Positions 1-7,244 of a DNA stretch of 27,879 nucleotides are shown here, piece by piece; positions within the stretch are counted from its first letter, which is position 1, and the number at the start of each line of letters is the position of its first letter. The notes under the pieces are model-generated. The model worked only from the letters and a program-made list of their open reading frames with translations, had not been told where the DNA came from and ran no database searches. The position numbers and the translations under genes were made by a program. Source of the DNA: Spartobacteria bacterium UBA6821 (GTDB lineage: Bacteria; Verrucomicrobiota; Verrucomicrobiia; Chthoniobacterales; UBA6821); NCBI GenBank assembly GCA_002452515.1, contig DKEN01000056.1:4875-32753 (forward strand), read 5' to 3'.

Positions 1-892
1 GGTTAGGGGAGACCTTTCTCGGCGGTTTGGCACCCAATTTTGACGGAAGAGAGGGCTTGCGTCCAGGAGTTGCCGGCTTACGCGGCTTGCCCGAGGGTTT
101 GGCCCATCCATCCGTGGTGGCAATGGAAGAGGGCTCGGAGTTTGCCTGAACGACTGTTTTAGGCTTCAAGGGGGGCTTGATCTTTTTTGGACGCGGTGCA
201 AGCAGAGCCTTGCGCAGTATCTCCAGATCCTCTTCACGTAGATCACGGTAGCTGCCGGGCTTGACTCCCCGCAGGGTGAGGGGACCGAGACGCGTCCGGG
301 TGAGTCGCTTCACATTGAAGCCAAGCTGACCAAGCATGACGCGGATTTGACGCTTCAGCCCCTGATGAAGCACAATCTGGATTTTATTCGGCGCAAGGGC
401 GCGCACGGATTCAATGCGGGCTTTGGCACCATCGATCCATGTTCCTTTTTTGAGGGCGGCGGCATCACGCTCGGTGAATGTCTTGTCGAGGACGACCTCG
501 TATTCCTTGTCAACCCCCTTGGAGGGATGCATCAAGTCCTGGGCGAGTGTCCCATCGTTGGTGAGCAGGAGCAATCCCTCGCTCTCCTTGTCGAGTCGGC
601 CAACATGAAAGAGATTCCCTGCATCCGTGGGAATGAGTTCAAAGATCGTCCTCTCTGCAAACTTGTCGCTACGGGTCGTGGTGTAACCAGCGGGCTTGTT
701 GAGCAGGATCGTCCGGGGGGCGATGGCGTGAATGACGCGTCCACTGATGCGGACATCATCCCCGTCGTTAACCCGAATGGACAGATCCCGGGCCACAGAA
801 CCATTGATGGAGATACGGCCTTTGAGGATATGCTCCTCGCAGGAGCGTCGCGATCCCAATCCGGCAGCCGCCAGAAAACGATTCAGGCGCAT
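1..892 (-). CDS. 16S/23S rRNA pseudouridine synthase, RsuA/RluB family (3' end cut by window edge)
   Basis: Converts a specific uridine of ribosomal RNA to pseudouridine. An N-terminal S4 RNA-binding domain starts MRLNRFLAAAGLGSRR (residues 1-45). The catalytic region follows, with the family motif GRLDKESEGLLLLTNDG and catalytic Asp at about residue 101, then the conserved LKRQIRVML segment. After about residue 225 comes a long tail rich in Lys, Pro and Arg, still open at base 1. I chose the ATG at 892 because AAGGA lies about 8 bases upstream and the S4 domain begins right there. The frame stays open upstream to the stop of the small basic protein, so a non-ATG start is possible. RluB and RsuA cannot be separated by eye. 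The family is clear; the exact target uridine is not. Confidence 0.9.
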   Translation of the reverse strand, partial: MRLNRFLAAAGLGSRRSCEEHILKGRISINGSVARDLSIRVNDGDDVRISGRVIHAIAPRTILLNKPAGYTTTRSDKFAERTIFELIPTDAGNLFHVGRLDKESEGLLLLTNDGTLAQDLMHPSKGVDKEYEVVLDKTFTERDAAALKKGTWIDGAKARIESVRALAPNKIQIVLHQGLKRQIRVMLGQLGFNVKRLTRTRLGPLTLRGVKPGSYRDLREEDLEILRKALLAPRPKKIKPPLKPKTVVQANSEPSSIATTDGWAKPSGKPRKPATPGRKPSLPSKLGAKPPRKVSPN

Positions 893-1003
893 CCCCGTTT
901 CCTTCGAAACGGCAGGAGTGCGCCTGGTTGGGGAAGAGCTTCGTGCCGGTCTGGCGGAAGCCCCGGAAGAATGATCCGAGGAAGGGATCAGGGCTTGATT
1001 TGG

Positions 1004-1159
1004 TTAAGCGTCGGGCTTGGTCTTGGGCAGTCCGATGACACGTTGCTCGGGCTTGAACTGACCGCGCTTCTTGAGCAATTCAACGCGCTCATAGCGCTTC
1101 AGCACGCTGCGTTTGGCAGCGATGGTGCTGCTTCCTTTAAGGCTGGGATGTTGGCTCAT
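1004..1159 (-). CDS. Small basic protein of the Verrucomicrobia/Chlamydiae type (51 aa)
   Basis: A 51-residue, strongly basic protein beginning MSQHPSLKGSSTIAAKRSVL and ending GLPKTKPDA. It matches my memory of a family of short basic proteins found only in Verrucomicrobia and Chlamydiae (TIGR04137-like). Their function is unknown to me; a ribosome or rRNA association has been suggested by the family name. It is on the minus strand between sufT and the pseudouridine synthase, in the same frame as the latter, and its TAA is the synthase's first upstream in-frame stop. Charge comes from Lys and Arg spread along the whole chain. Start ATG at 1159 is the only reasonable one. Confidence is good for a real gene, and good but not certain for the family. 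Confidence 0.85.
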   Translation of the reverse strand: MSQHPSLKGSSTIAAKRSVLKRYERVELLKKRGQFKPEQRVIGLPKTKPDA

Positions 1160-1200
1160 GGGGCGTGGAATCTACGGGATAAGGAATGAAATGGCAACTA

Positions 1201-1746
1201 TTAAACAAGGCCGAGTTTCATCCGTCCGGCTTCGCTGATCATGCTCTGATTCCACGCGGGATCCCAGACGAGTTCGACCTCCGCTTCGTCTATTCCCTCA
1301 AGGGTTAGGATCTTGCCTCGAGCATCGGCAGCGATGGTCGGACCCATGCCGCACCCGGGTGCGGTGAGCGTCATTTTCACATGAGCCTTGGTGACACCTT
1401 CCTCGGGATGCACAAGGTCGCATTCGTAAATCAAGCCGAGGTCGACGACATTGACTGGAATTTCGGGATCAAAAACTGTCTTGAGTTGATTCCAGACAGC
1501 TTCCTCCAGAGAGCCTTCCACGGCGGTCTTCGCCGGAGTCGTGGTGGCGGAGGCTTCCAGGCCGAGGGCGTCGGCATCTTTTTCATCAATGCGTGCCAGG
1601 CCGCCCGGAGTGGCCACCGTGTAGGTGCCCCCGAGGGACTGGGTGATCATGACCTTGGTGCCGGCCGGGAGAATGAGGATGTTGCCGCTCGGAATCTGAA
1701 CAGCATCGGTATCGCGTTTGAGGACGATTTCTTGGTGGTTTTGCAT
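1201..1746 (-). CDS. sufT: SufT, Fe-S cluster assembly/maturation factor (MIP18/DUF59 family)
   Basis: SufT proteins help mature iron-sulfur proteins, alongside the Suf or Isc machinery in the cytosol. The 181-residue chain has the long form of the family: an N-terminal extension (about residues 1-75, beginning MQNHQEIVLKRDTDAVQIPSG) and a C-terminal DUF59 domain. That domain shows DPEIPVNVVDLGLIYE and the TAPGCGMGP motif with the conserved cysteine. It lies downstream of the NifU-like scaffold and rhodanese genes on the same strand, which supports the role. No clear Shine-Dalgarno precedes the ATG at 1746. The 91-base gap to the scaffold gene contains a 9-bp hairpin. Confidence 0.92.
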   Translation of the reverse strand: MQNHQEIVLKRDTDAVQIPSGNILILPAGTKVMITQSLGGTYTVATPGGLARIDEKDADALGLEASATTTPAKTAVEGSLEEAVWNQLKTVFDPEIPVNVVDLGLIYECDLVHPEEGVTKAHVKMTLTAPGCGMGPTIAADARGKILTLEGIDEAEVELVWDPAWNQSMISEAGRMKLGLV

Positions 1747-1801
1747 GGGAAAAAGCTGAAGGTGAAAATTTAGGGAATGCGAATGAGGGTGAGAGAATGC
1801 T

Positions 1802-1831
1802 ACTGGCTGGGAAGAGGAATATCCAGCCGGT
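1802..1831. other. Intercistronic hairpin between the Fe-S scaffold gene and sufT
   Basis: Arms ACTGGCTGG (1802-1810) and CCAGCCGGT (1823-1831) pair over 9 bp with one G-T wobble and a 12-base loop. There is no run of T after it on the minus strand, so it is not a standard terminator. It may set relative expression or mRNA stability of the flanking genes. The structure is seen in the sequence; the role is inference. Confidence 0.4.
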
Positions 1832-1837
1832 CTTTAC

Positions 1838-2326
1838 TTAAGACTTTGGGATCAGGGTGATTTTCACTTTTCCCACAGGGGCTATCTGATCTGACAAGGT
1901 GGGGCCTGATACCGGAGGAGCGACAGGGGCCGGATTTTTGGAAGCCTCTGGGTCGAGGGCGGAACGGAGCGCATCCTCGACAAGCTGGGCACAGTGAATC
2001 TTCATCGGGGGGAGCGGGCCAAGCGGAGAGGCAAGTTCTTCTCCAGAAAGCGACAGTGCCTCACTGGCGGTCTTGCCCCGGATCATCTCGGTGGCCACGC
2101 TCGCCACGGCAATGGCTGTCTGACAGCCGAAAGTCTGGAACGAGGCACGGTCGATGACGCGGCGGCCATTCTCCTCCTTGAACTTTACCCACATCCGCAG
2201 CATGTCTCCGCAGTCACTGCGGCCAACAGTGCCGACGGCATCGGCGGACTCCATCTCTCCGAGATTTTTTGGATGACGGGCCGCTTCCTCGATCGTCTGG
2301 GTCAATTTTTCCGAAGTGTCGCTCAT
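1838..2326 (-). CDS. IscU/NifU-type iron-sulfur cluster scaffold protein
   Basis: Scaffold on which Fe-S clusters are built before transfer to client proteins. The 162-residue chain carries all expected ligands: Cys39 and Asp41 in SDCGD, Cys68 in TFGCQTAIAVAS, and Cys112 in LPPMKIHCAQLVEDA, the last being the classic IscU segment. A 35-40 residue Pro/Ala-rich tail of unknown use follows the fold. I start it at the ATG at 2326, four bases after the stop of the rhodanese gene. A longer reading up to 2389 would add residues that overlap that gene and look unlike the family. Tight spacing suggests translational coupling. Confident for the family; SufU or IscU naming is uncertain. Confidence 0.9.
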   Translation of the reverse strand: MSDTSEKLTQTIEEAARHPKNLGEMESADAVGTVGRSDCGDMLRMWVKFKEENGRRVIDRASFQTFGCQTAIAVASVATEMIRGKTASEALSLSGEELASPLGPLPPMKIHCAQLVEDALRSALDPEASKNPAPVAPPVSGPTLSDQIAPVGKVKITLIPKS

Positions 2327-2330
2327 TTGA

Positions 2331-2882
2331 TTACGAGGCCTCCACGGTATAACGGGGGAGGGTGGTGTCGGCGGTTGCCGCATAGGCATCGATGCCCCCT
2401 TTTAATCCTTTTACTGCTGTGAATCCATGTCCTGCAAAATAAGCGGCTGCATCCAGCACACGACTTCCCGAGTGATCGATCAGGATGATCTCCGTCTCCT
2501 TCGGCCAATTCATCGCAGCCTGCATGATCTCCTGGGTCATGAACTCGGTGCCGGGAATCGCAACGGCTTCAAATTCCTCACGAGTACGGATATCGAGAAG
2601 TTTAAGGGTGGCATCGGTGAGGCTTGATCGCAGATCAGCGGGAGAGATCAGGAGTTTTTCATCCTGTTCATGGCCTGCCTGAATTTCATTGAGAACGCTT
2701 TCGGGATCAAGGCCCCCGTTACGCTGACAAATCTGGGAAAGTGTCTCTGTCAGGGCAAATCCACAGCTGCTGCATCCACCGATATGATGGAGTTGAAAAA
2801 GGGTGCGCCGTGCACCAGGAAAACGGGTGAGCAATTCCTCCATACTGGATTGGGTCAAGTTTTCTTGGGCAAGCAGTGTCAT
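2331..2882 (-). CDS. DUF1858-like plus rhodanese-fold fusion protein, catalytic cysteine absent
   Basis: The N-terminal part (about 60 residues) has HHIGGCSSCGFALTETLSQIC, like DUF1858 domains with their paired cysteines. The C-terminal part is a rhodanese fold: LDIRTREEFEAVAIPG, then IILIDHSGSRVLDAAAYFAG, then VKGLKGGIDAY. In active rhodaneses the loop reads CRSGxRS; here it is DHSGSRV, so Asp replaces the sulfur-carrying Cys and sulfurtransferase activity is unlikely. It heads a minus-strand group with the Fe-S scaffold and SufT, pointing to a role in cluster assembly as a binding or redox partner. The start is uncertain: ATG at 2882 or 2906. A longer reading to 3008 runs through a hairpin array and is rejected. 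Confidence 0.8.
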   Translation of the reverse strand: MTLLAQENLTQSSMEELLTRFPGARRTLFQLHHIGGCSSCGFALTETLSQICQRNGGLDPESVLNEIQAGHEQDEKLLISPADLRSSLTDATLKLLDIRTREEFEAVAIPGTEFMTQEIMQAAMNWPKETEIILIDHSGSRVLDAAAYFAGHGFTAVKGLKGGIDAYAATADTTLPRYTVEAS

Positions 2883-2950
2883 CCCCAACAGGTTGGATCT
2901 ATTCATGCGAGGCCGCAACGAATAAACAAGCACCTGGGAAGGTGCGCGTA

Positions 2951-3005
2951 AGACTGCCGAAGGCGGCCCGGAGGGCGGCACGGCTTTGCGGGAGCAAAGT
3001 GCCGT
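2951..3005. repeat. Array of three small hairpins in a divergent intergenic region
   Basis: Three stem-loops follow one another: GCCG/CGGC (2956-2967), GCCC/GGGC (2966-2976, overlapping the first by two bases) and ACGGCTTTGC/GCAAAGTGCCGT (2980-3005, 10 bp with a 2-base bulge and a GGGA loop). It lies between the divergent rhodanese-fusion and osmC genes. No T-run follows. It looks like a REP-type intergenic element, but I found no second copy of the same primary sequence in this window. Confidence 0.4.
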
Positions 3006-3034
3006 CAATCAGGTGTGCCCTCCCTGCCTATTTG

Positions 3035-3043
3035 TGATATAAC
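3035..3043 (+). promoter_or_regulatory. Candidate extended -10 promoter element for the osmC-family gene
   Basis: TGATATAAC matches the extended -10 pattern TGnTATAAT in all but the last base. Only six bases separate it from the ATG at 3050, so a transcript starting at the usual distance would begin at or next to the start codon. That would make the mRNA leaderless. No -35 box is visible at 17 bases. Seen in sequence; start site is inferred. Confidence 0.4.
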
Positions 3044-3049
3044 TCAGGC

Positions 3050-3460
3050 ATGGTCACGATCACTTCCACCTATGACGGCGGTCTCCGCTGTTCTTCCACC
3101 CATGGTCCCTCAGGTCAGACGCTTGTTACTGATGCTCCTGTTGATAATCATGGCAAAGGGGAGAGCTTTTCCCCAACCGACCTCGTTGCCACAGCCATCG
3201 CCAACTGCATGTTGACCGTCATGGGAATCGCCGCCGAACGCCACGGCGTGGATCTCAAGGGAACTCATGTTGTGATTGGCAAGGAAATGAGCGCCGATAC
3301 CCCGCGTCGCATCGTGGCCCTCCGTTCCGTCATGACAATTCCCCTTGCCTTGGATCACCCTCAGCGCGCCCTGCTGGAAGCGGCGGCCAAGGCGTGTCCC
3401 GTGAAGCAAAGTCTGTCGAAGGAGATTGACTCCTCGGTGGAGTTTCTGTGGGTGGGATAA
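3050..3460 (+). CDS. OsmC family protein (YhfA-like putative peroxide/redox protein)
   Basis: OsmC-family proteins are small cytosolic enzymes, many of which reduce organic hydroperoxides through two cysteines. The 136-residue chain has both: Cys53 in the helix SPTDLVATAIANCMLTVMGI and Cys116 in AAKACPVKQSL, with Glu39 just before the helix. Length and layout fit the short YhfA-like branch. The ATG at 3050 is preceded by an extended -10 sequence but no Shine-Dalgarno. It is alone on its strand, divergent from the Fe-S assembly group and convergent with the next gene, whose stop lies 11 bases away. The substrate is not known from sequence. Confidence 0.9.
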   Translation: MVTITSTYDGGLRCSSTHGPSGQTLVTDAPVDNHGKGESFSPTDLVATAIANCMLTVMGIAAERHGVDLKGTHVVIGKEMSADTPRRIVALRSVMTIPLALDHPQRALLEAAAKACPVKQSLSKEIDSSVEFLWVG

Positions 3461-3471
3461 CCACGGTGTTT

Positions 3472-3945
3472 TCATTCCTCTTGGTTTTTCCCTAAAATCT
3501 TCCGGCTTGTTTCAAGAAGCTGAAAAAGTGCCAAGAGAAAAAGGAGAAGAGAGAGGGCGAGAAAGACCCAGTGCAGGGTGAAAAGGAGAATCTGCGTCGT
3601 GCTAGAAAACGGGATGATCACTCCCGGCTTGGTAAGTAGCCATGCAAAGAAAGTGGCGATTAAGGCGAGCAGGCTGGCGATGAAAAGATCGATGCCGGCG
3701 CGGTAGATCGTCTCCAGCAGCAGATCGCTTGTGAATGAGGTCGAAACGCGGCTCCAGTTAAAGGCTAGAGCGCTCAGGGAGAGCAGCGTGATGAAGGAGG
3801 AAAAGGAGAGGATTTCGTTTGAGGTGCCCAGCTCCGTGAACTGCATGCCGAGCAAAACAACCAGGATGAGTACGAAAAAATAGGGAATCAGCAGAAGGGA
3901 GAGCCAACGGAGTGGTTTATGAACTAGGGAGAGAGAAAAAGACAT
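3472..3945 (-). CDS. Unidentified four-pass inner-membrane protein
   Basis: I do not recognise this 157-residue protein. It has four strongly hydrophobic stretches at about residues 13-35, 46-62, 85-107 and 118-143, so it is very likely an integral membrane protein. The C-terminus is short and charged (SRKILGKNQEE). No conserved catalytic motif is visible. It ends convergently with the osmC-family gene and is divergent from leuA, so it forms a single-gene unit. The open frame, hydrophobic periodicity and spacing support a real gene. The function is left open. Confidence 0.65.
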   Translation of the reverse strand: MSFSLSLVHKPLRWLSLLLIPYFFVLILVVLLGMQFTELGTSNEILSFSSFITLLSLSALAFNWSRVSTSFTSDLLLETIYRAGIDLFIASLLALIATFFAWLLTKPGVIIPFSSTTQILLFTLHWVFLALSLLLFLLALFQLLETSRKILGKNQEE

Positions 3946-4224
3946 GCGGGTGATGGAATGTTGAATAGAGGAGATTGAAAAGCAGGAGCTCTGTTTTCAT
4001 CAGACCTCTGCCGTCTAAGATTTGCAAAAAGAAAGCAACTGTGACATGGATGGAGCTTATGCAATTCGCCGCATCCTCAGTCCACGCCGCCAAGAGGGTT
4101 TCTTGGGGTGTTTTTTCCCGCGCAGTCTGCGCTGGCGGCTTTCTCGTGCTTGCTCTCTAATTCAACTCTCGGTGCGGTCTGGCCTTATTTGCCCGGAACG
4201 TACCGGGAATAACCACTGACCTGT
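3946..4224 (+). promoter_or_regulatory. leuA 5' leader region, no protein gene assigned
   Basis: A 279-base gap separates the divergent membrane-protein gene from leuA. It holds a terminator-like hairpin (4088-4116), then a GCGCA/TGCGC hairpin (about 4120-4132), and a CCCGG/CCGGG hairpin near 4192-4207. Short open frames pass through it, including one from ATG 4049 that ends in a Phe-Leu-Val-Leu-Ala-Leu run. This layout is compatible with control of leucine synthesis by early termination. I saw no T-box sequence. Confidence 0.4.
4088..4116 (+). terminator. Intrinsic terminator-like hairpin, possible attenuator of leuA
   Basis: CCAAGA (4090-4095) pairs perfectly with TCTTGG (4101-4106) around a 5-base loop, and TGTTTTTT follows closely at 4109-4116. 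No complete plus-strand gene lies upstream, so a transcript meeting it must start in the leader itself. GCCGCCA (4086-4092) can also pair with TGGCGGC (4133-4139), a fold that excludes the terminator base. Termination is likely; regulation by leucine is inference. Confidence 0.5.
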
Positions 4225-5778
4225 ATGAACTCCGATAGAGTCCTGATTTTTGACACGACACTGCGCGATGGCGAGCAGTGTCCCGGTGCCTCCATGAACC
4301 TGCGTGAAAAGCTGGAGATTGCCCGTCAGCTTGCCCGGTTGAAGGTCGATATCATCGAGGCGGGATTTCCGATCATCAGTGACGGAGATTTTGAGGCTGT
4401 CGAGACGATAGCCCGCGAAGTTTCAGGACCGATCATCGCGGGTTTGGCCCGGTGCGTGCCGAAGGATATCGAAGCAGCCGGACGGTCGCTGCTGCCCGCT
4501 GGGGAACGCGCTCGCATTCATGTTTTTTTGGCGACTTCCAAAATCCACCGCGAGCACAAGCTGCGCAAGGCGAGCGAGGAGATTCTGCGCCTGACGGGGG
4601 AAGGGGTGCGTCAGGCCAAGTCGTATGTTTCCGATGTGGAGTTCTCTCCCGAGGACGCCTCGCGCACGGAGCCGGAATTTCTGGCCGAAGTGGTGCAGGC
4701 TGCGATCGAAGCGGGAGCTACTACAGTCAATATTCCAGATACTGTCGGCTACGCCATGCCGGGCCAGTATGCCGATTTGATCACCTACCTTCGGAATCAT
4801 GTGAGGGACATCAACAAGGCGGTGATCAGCGTCCATTGTCATGACGATTTGGGAATGGCCGTGGCCAACTCCCTGGCCGCTGTTCAGGCTGGGGCCCGCC
4901 AGGTCGAGGGAACCTTCAACGGCATCGGTGAACGTGCCGGAAACGCCGCGCTGGAGGAAGTCGTCATGGCGATCAAGACACGCCCCGATGTCTTTGCAGG
5001 ACTTTCCACTGCGGTTGAAACCCGTGAGATTCTGAAAACTTCACGCCTGATCAGTCGCCTCAGCGGACTGCAGGTGGCACGGAGCAAGGCGATCGTCGGT
5101 GAAAACGCCTTTGCCCACGGTTCCGGCATCCACCAGGACGGCATTCTGAAAATGCGAGAGACCTACGAGATCATGGATCCGCAGGAAGTCGGCTGGGGTG
5201 GCACTGATCTGCCGCTGACCAAGCACAGTGGACGCCATGCCATGGTGGCCCGTTTGGAGCAACTGGGATTCACGCTGACCGACGGGGAAATTGTTCCGAT
5301 ATTCACCCGTTTCAAGGAGCTTGGGGATAAGAAGAAATTTGTCTATGACGACGATCTGGTCGCTCTTGCCGGTGATGCGGTTGCCGGTGAGACAGGGGCC
5401 TATTCACTGGAATACATCCATGTAACCAGCGGTAGTAGCACGGTGCCGACAGCTACCGTTCGCATCCGCCATGCCGGTGAGACACTCCAGGACTCAAGTC
5501 CCGGCAATGGGGCCGTTGATGCTGCCATGAAGGCGATTGACCGGATCGTGAAACGCACCGGCCACTTGGCTGTTTATCTCGTTGAAGCCGTCACCGAGGG
5601 GCAGGATGCCCTGGGTGAAGTGACGCTGAAAGTTGATTTCGGCGATGGGCGTCTCATCACCGGAAAGGGAGCTTCTACCGATGTGATCGAGGCAAGCGCG
5701 CGAGCCTATGTGAATGCAATCAATCGGGCGCTTGTCATGCCCAAGCCGATTCCCGGCGTGGTAGGCTCTCTTGTTTGA
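4225..5778 (+). CDS. leuA: 2-isopropylmalate synthase
   Basis: First committed step of leucine synthesis: joins acetyl-CoA and 2-oxoisovalerate to give 2-isopropylmalate. The 517-residue length fits type-1 LeuA. The catalytic barrel has DTTLRDGEQCPGASM from residue 10, metal ligands Asp10 and the HCHDD motif at 204-208, and FNGIGERAGN at 231-240. GIHQDG (301-306) marks the linker region. From about residue 390 a C-terminal regulatory LeuA-dimer domain follows (ATVRIRHAGE and NAINRAL), so feedback inhibition by leucine is expected. Homocitrate and citramalate synthases are relatives, but length and motifs favour LeuA. No Shine-Dalgarno precedes the ATG. No other leu genes are in the window. 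Confidence 0.95.
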   Translation: MNSDRVLIFDTTLRDGEQCPGASMNLREKLEIARQLARLKVDIIEAGFPIISDGDFEAVETIAREVSGPIIAGLARCVPKDIEAAGRSLLPAGERARIHVFLATSKIHREHKLRKASEEILRLTGEGVRQAKSYVSDVEFSPEDASRTEPEFLAEVVQAAIEAGATTVNIPDTVGYAMPGQYADLITYLRNHVRDINKAVISVHCHDDLGMAVANSLAAVQAGARQVEGTFNGIGERAGNAALEEVVMAIKTRPDVFAGLSTAVETREILKTSRLISRLSGLQVARSKAIVGENAFAHGSGIHQDGILKMRETYEIMDPQEVGWGGTDLPLTKHSGRHAMVARLEQLGFTLTDGEIVPIFTRFKELGDKKKFVYDDDLVALAGDAVAGETGAYSLEYIHVTSGSSTVPTATVRIRHAGETLQDSSPGNGAVDAAMKAIDRIVKRTGHLAVYLVEAVTEGQDALGEVTLKVDFGDGRLITGKGASTDVIEASARAYVNAINRALVMPKPIPGVVGSLV

Positions 5779-5843
5779 TTTTTCCAAAATTTGCTTCAAC
5801 TTCTCCCCGTATCTGAATCCTAGATCCTTAGCTACTATCCATC

Positions 5844-6455
5844 ATGAATAAAACACTCCTCATCATCCTTGGCATCATCGTCATCCTCATCCTTGCGGCA
5901 GTTGGCAGCTATAACGGATTGGTTGGCAGTTCGCAGGCGGTCGATTCCTCCTGGGCGCAGGTTCAGAACGTCTATCAGCGGCGAGCCGACCTGATCCCGA
6001 ATCTTGTCCAAACTGTGCAGGGTGCGGCGAATTTCGAAAAATCAACCATCGTGCAGGTCACCGAGGCCCGTGCTTCCGTTGGTAAGGTGCAGATCAACCA
6101 GAACCAGGCTCCGTCAGATGCAGCCCAATTGCAGCAGTTCCAGCAGGCGCAGGGACAGCTGAGTAACGCCCTCTCCCGCCTGCTCGTGGTTTCCGAAAAT
6201 TATCCCGATCTCAAGGCGAGCGCCAATTTCCGTGATCTTCAGGCGCAGCTTGAAGGCACCGAGAACCGCATCGCCGTAGAACGAGGCCGCTTCAATGAGG
6301 TAGTGCAGGCTTACAACACCAAGATAAAAACCGTCCCGACAGTTTTCTTTGCCGCCTTACTTGGGTTCCAGCCCAAGCCTTATTTTCAGGCAACTGCAGG
6401 AGCAGAAACAACTCCCGCTGTTAAGTTTGATTTTGGCACGCCTGCTGCAAAGTAA
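5844..6455 (+). CDS. lemA: LemA family membrane-anchored protein
   Basis: LemA proteins are small, helical and anchored in the membrane by the N-terminus; their biochemical role is poorly known. Residues 4-22 form one hydrophobic anchor. It is followed by the diagnostic stretch YNGLVGSSQAVDSSWAQVQN and VYQRRADLIPNLVQTVQG, then helices ending in ENRIAVERGRFNEVVQAYN, which is the family signature. Total length of 203 residues is typical. It begins a plus-strand group: 18 bases separate it from the TPM-domain gene, which is the usual partner of lemA in many bacteria. No Shine-Dalgarno is evident at the ATG at 5844. Confidence 0.95.
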   Translation: MNKTLLIILGIIVILILAAVGSYNGLVGSSQAVDSSWAQVQNVYQRRADLIPNLVQTVQGAANFEKSTIVQVTEARASVGKVQINQNQAPSDAAQLQQFQQAQGQLSNALSRLLVVSENYPDLKASANFRDLQAQLEGTENRIAVERGRFNEVVQAYNTKIKTVPTVFFAALLGFQPKPYFQATAGAETTPAVKFDFGTPAAK

Positions 6456-6473
6456 CATACCGGCCGCCTGTTC

Positions 6474-7244
6474 ATGATCCGGCGCCTGATTTCAGCCTGC
6501 TGCCTCCTGGGAATACTGGGCGGAGAAAGCATTGCTGTGGCTGCGTCTCTTCCTCCCGCACCCAGCCAGTATGTCACCGATGAGGCGGGGGTCATCTCAC
6601 CGGAAGTAGTAGTCGATCTGAATCGTCAGTTGGCAGCCTTTGAGAAGGAGACTTCGAATCAGATTGTCGCCGTGGTGTATCCTTCGTTGCCCGAGGGGCT
6701 CTCCATTGAGGACTATGCCCAGCAGTTGGCCACGGCATGGCATATCGGTCAGAAAAAAATCTCCAATGGAGTGCTGATCCTTGTCTTTATTCAAAGTAAA
6801 AAGGCCTGGATTCAGACCGGCTATGGCCTTGAAGGGGCTCTGCCCGATGTCGTCTGTCATCGGATTGTAAAAGAGGTCATGTCACCTCCCTTCCGTGCGG
6901 GAAATTATAACGCCTGTCTTTCGAATGGGATCCATGCAGTGATTCAGGCAACCAAGGGGGAGTACAAGGGAACAGGAGGCAAGCCAACCACCCTGCGTGA
7001 CCTGCTTTTTTCTCCCCTAGGGTTATTCCTGCTCGTCCTGCTGATTCTGGTGATCACTAACCGTTTCCGTGGGGGAGGTGGAGGTGCCGGAGGCATGGAT
7101 CCCGGCTCCGCAGCCACAGGATTTTTTATCGGAAGTGGACTTGGAGGTGGTTGGGGAGGAGGCTCCGGTGGATCGGGCGATGGCGGAGGATTTTCCGGTG
7201 GAGGTGGAGATTTTGGCGGCGGCGGCGGAGGAGGAGATCTGTAG
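6474..7244 (+). CDS. TPM-domain membrane protein (YgcG-like) with Gly-rich tail
   Basis: TPM-domain proteins are membrane-bound and face the periplasm; in some relatives the domain has been linked to phosphatase activity or photosystem repair. This 256-residue protein has a signal peptide (about 1-23) and the TPM domain (about 33-150), with YVTDEAGVISPEVVVDLNRQ, NQIVAVVYPSL and GYGLEGALPD. A transmembrane helix follows at about 178-195, then a tail made almost only of Gly, Ser and Asp (about 200-256). Such tails are common in the family. It follows lemA closely and ends one base before the channel gene, so the three are probably co-transcribed. Confidence 0.9.
   Translation: MIRRLISACCLLGILGGESIAVAASLPPAPSQYVTDEAGVISPEVVVDLNRQLAAFEKETSNQIVAVVYPSLPEGLSIEDYAQQLATAWHIGQKKISNGVLILVFIQSKKAWIQTGYGLEGALPDVVCHRIVKEVMSPPFRAGNYNACLSNGIHAVIQATKGEYKGTGGKPTTLRDLLFSPLGLFLLVLLILVITNRFRGGGGGAGGMDPGSAATGFFIGSGLGGGWGGGSGGSGDGGGFSGGGGDFGGGGGGGDL

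Noticed and set aside
347..1189. Long plus-strand open frame of 280 codons
   Set aside because: It lies opposite the pseudouridine synthase and the small basic protein, both with clear family motifs on the minus strand; its product has no recognisable feature.
1381..1773. Plus-strand open frame of 130 codons
   Set aside because: Shadow of sufT on the other strand; no motif and no context.
2883..3008. N-terminal extension of the rhodanese-fusion protein to 3008
   Set aside because: It would translate the hairpin array at 2951-3005 into a low-complexity leader, and the DUF1858-like domain begins near 2882.
3975..4219. Two small plus-strand frames in the leuA leader as protein genes
   Set aside because: They overlap one another and the terminator-like hairpin, and have no family resemblance. 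One might encode a leader peptide, but that is not established.
3946..4224. T-box riboswitch in the leuA leader
   Set aside because: I found no T-box consensus sequence and no specifier-loop arrangement.
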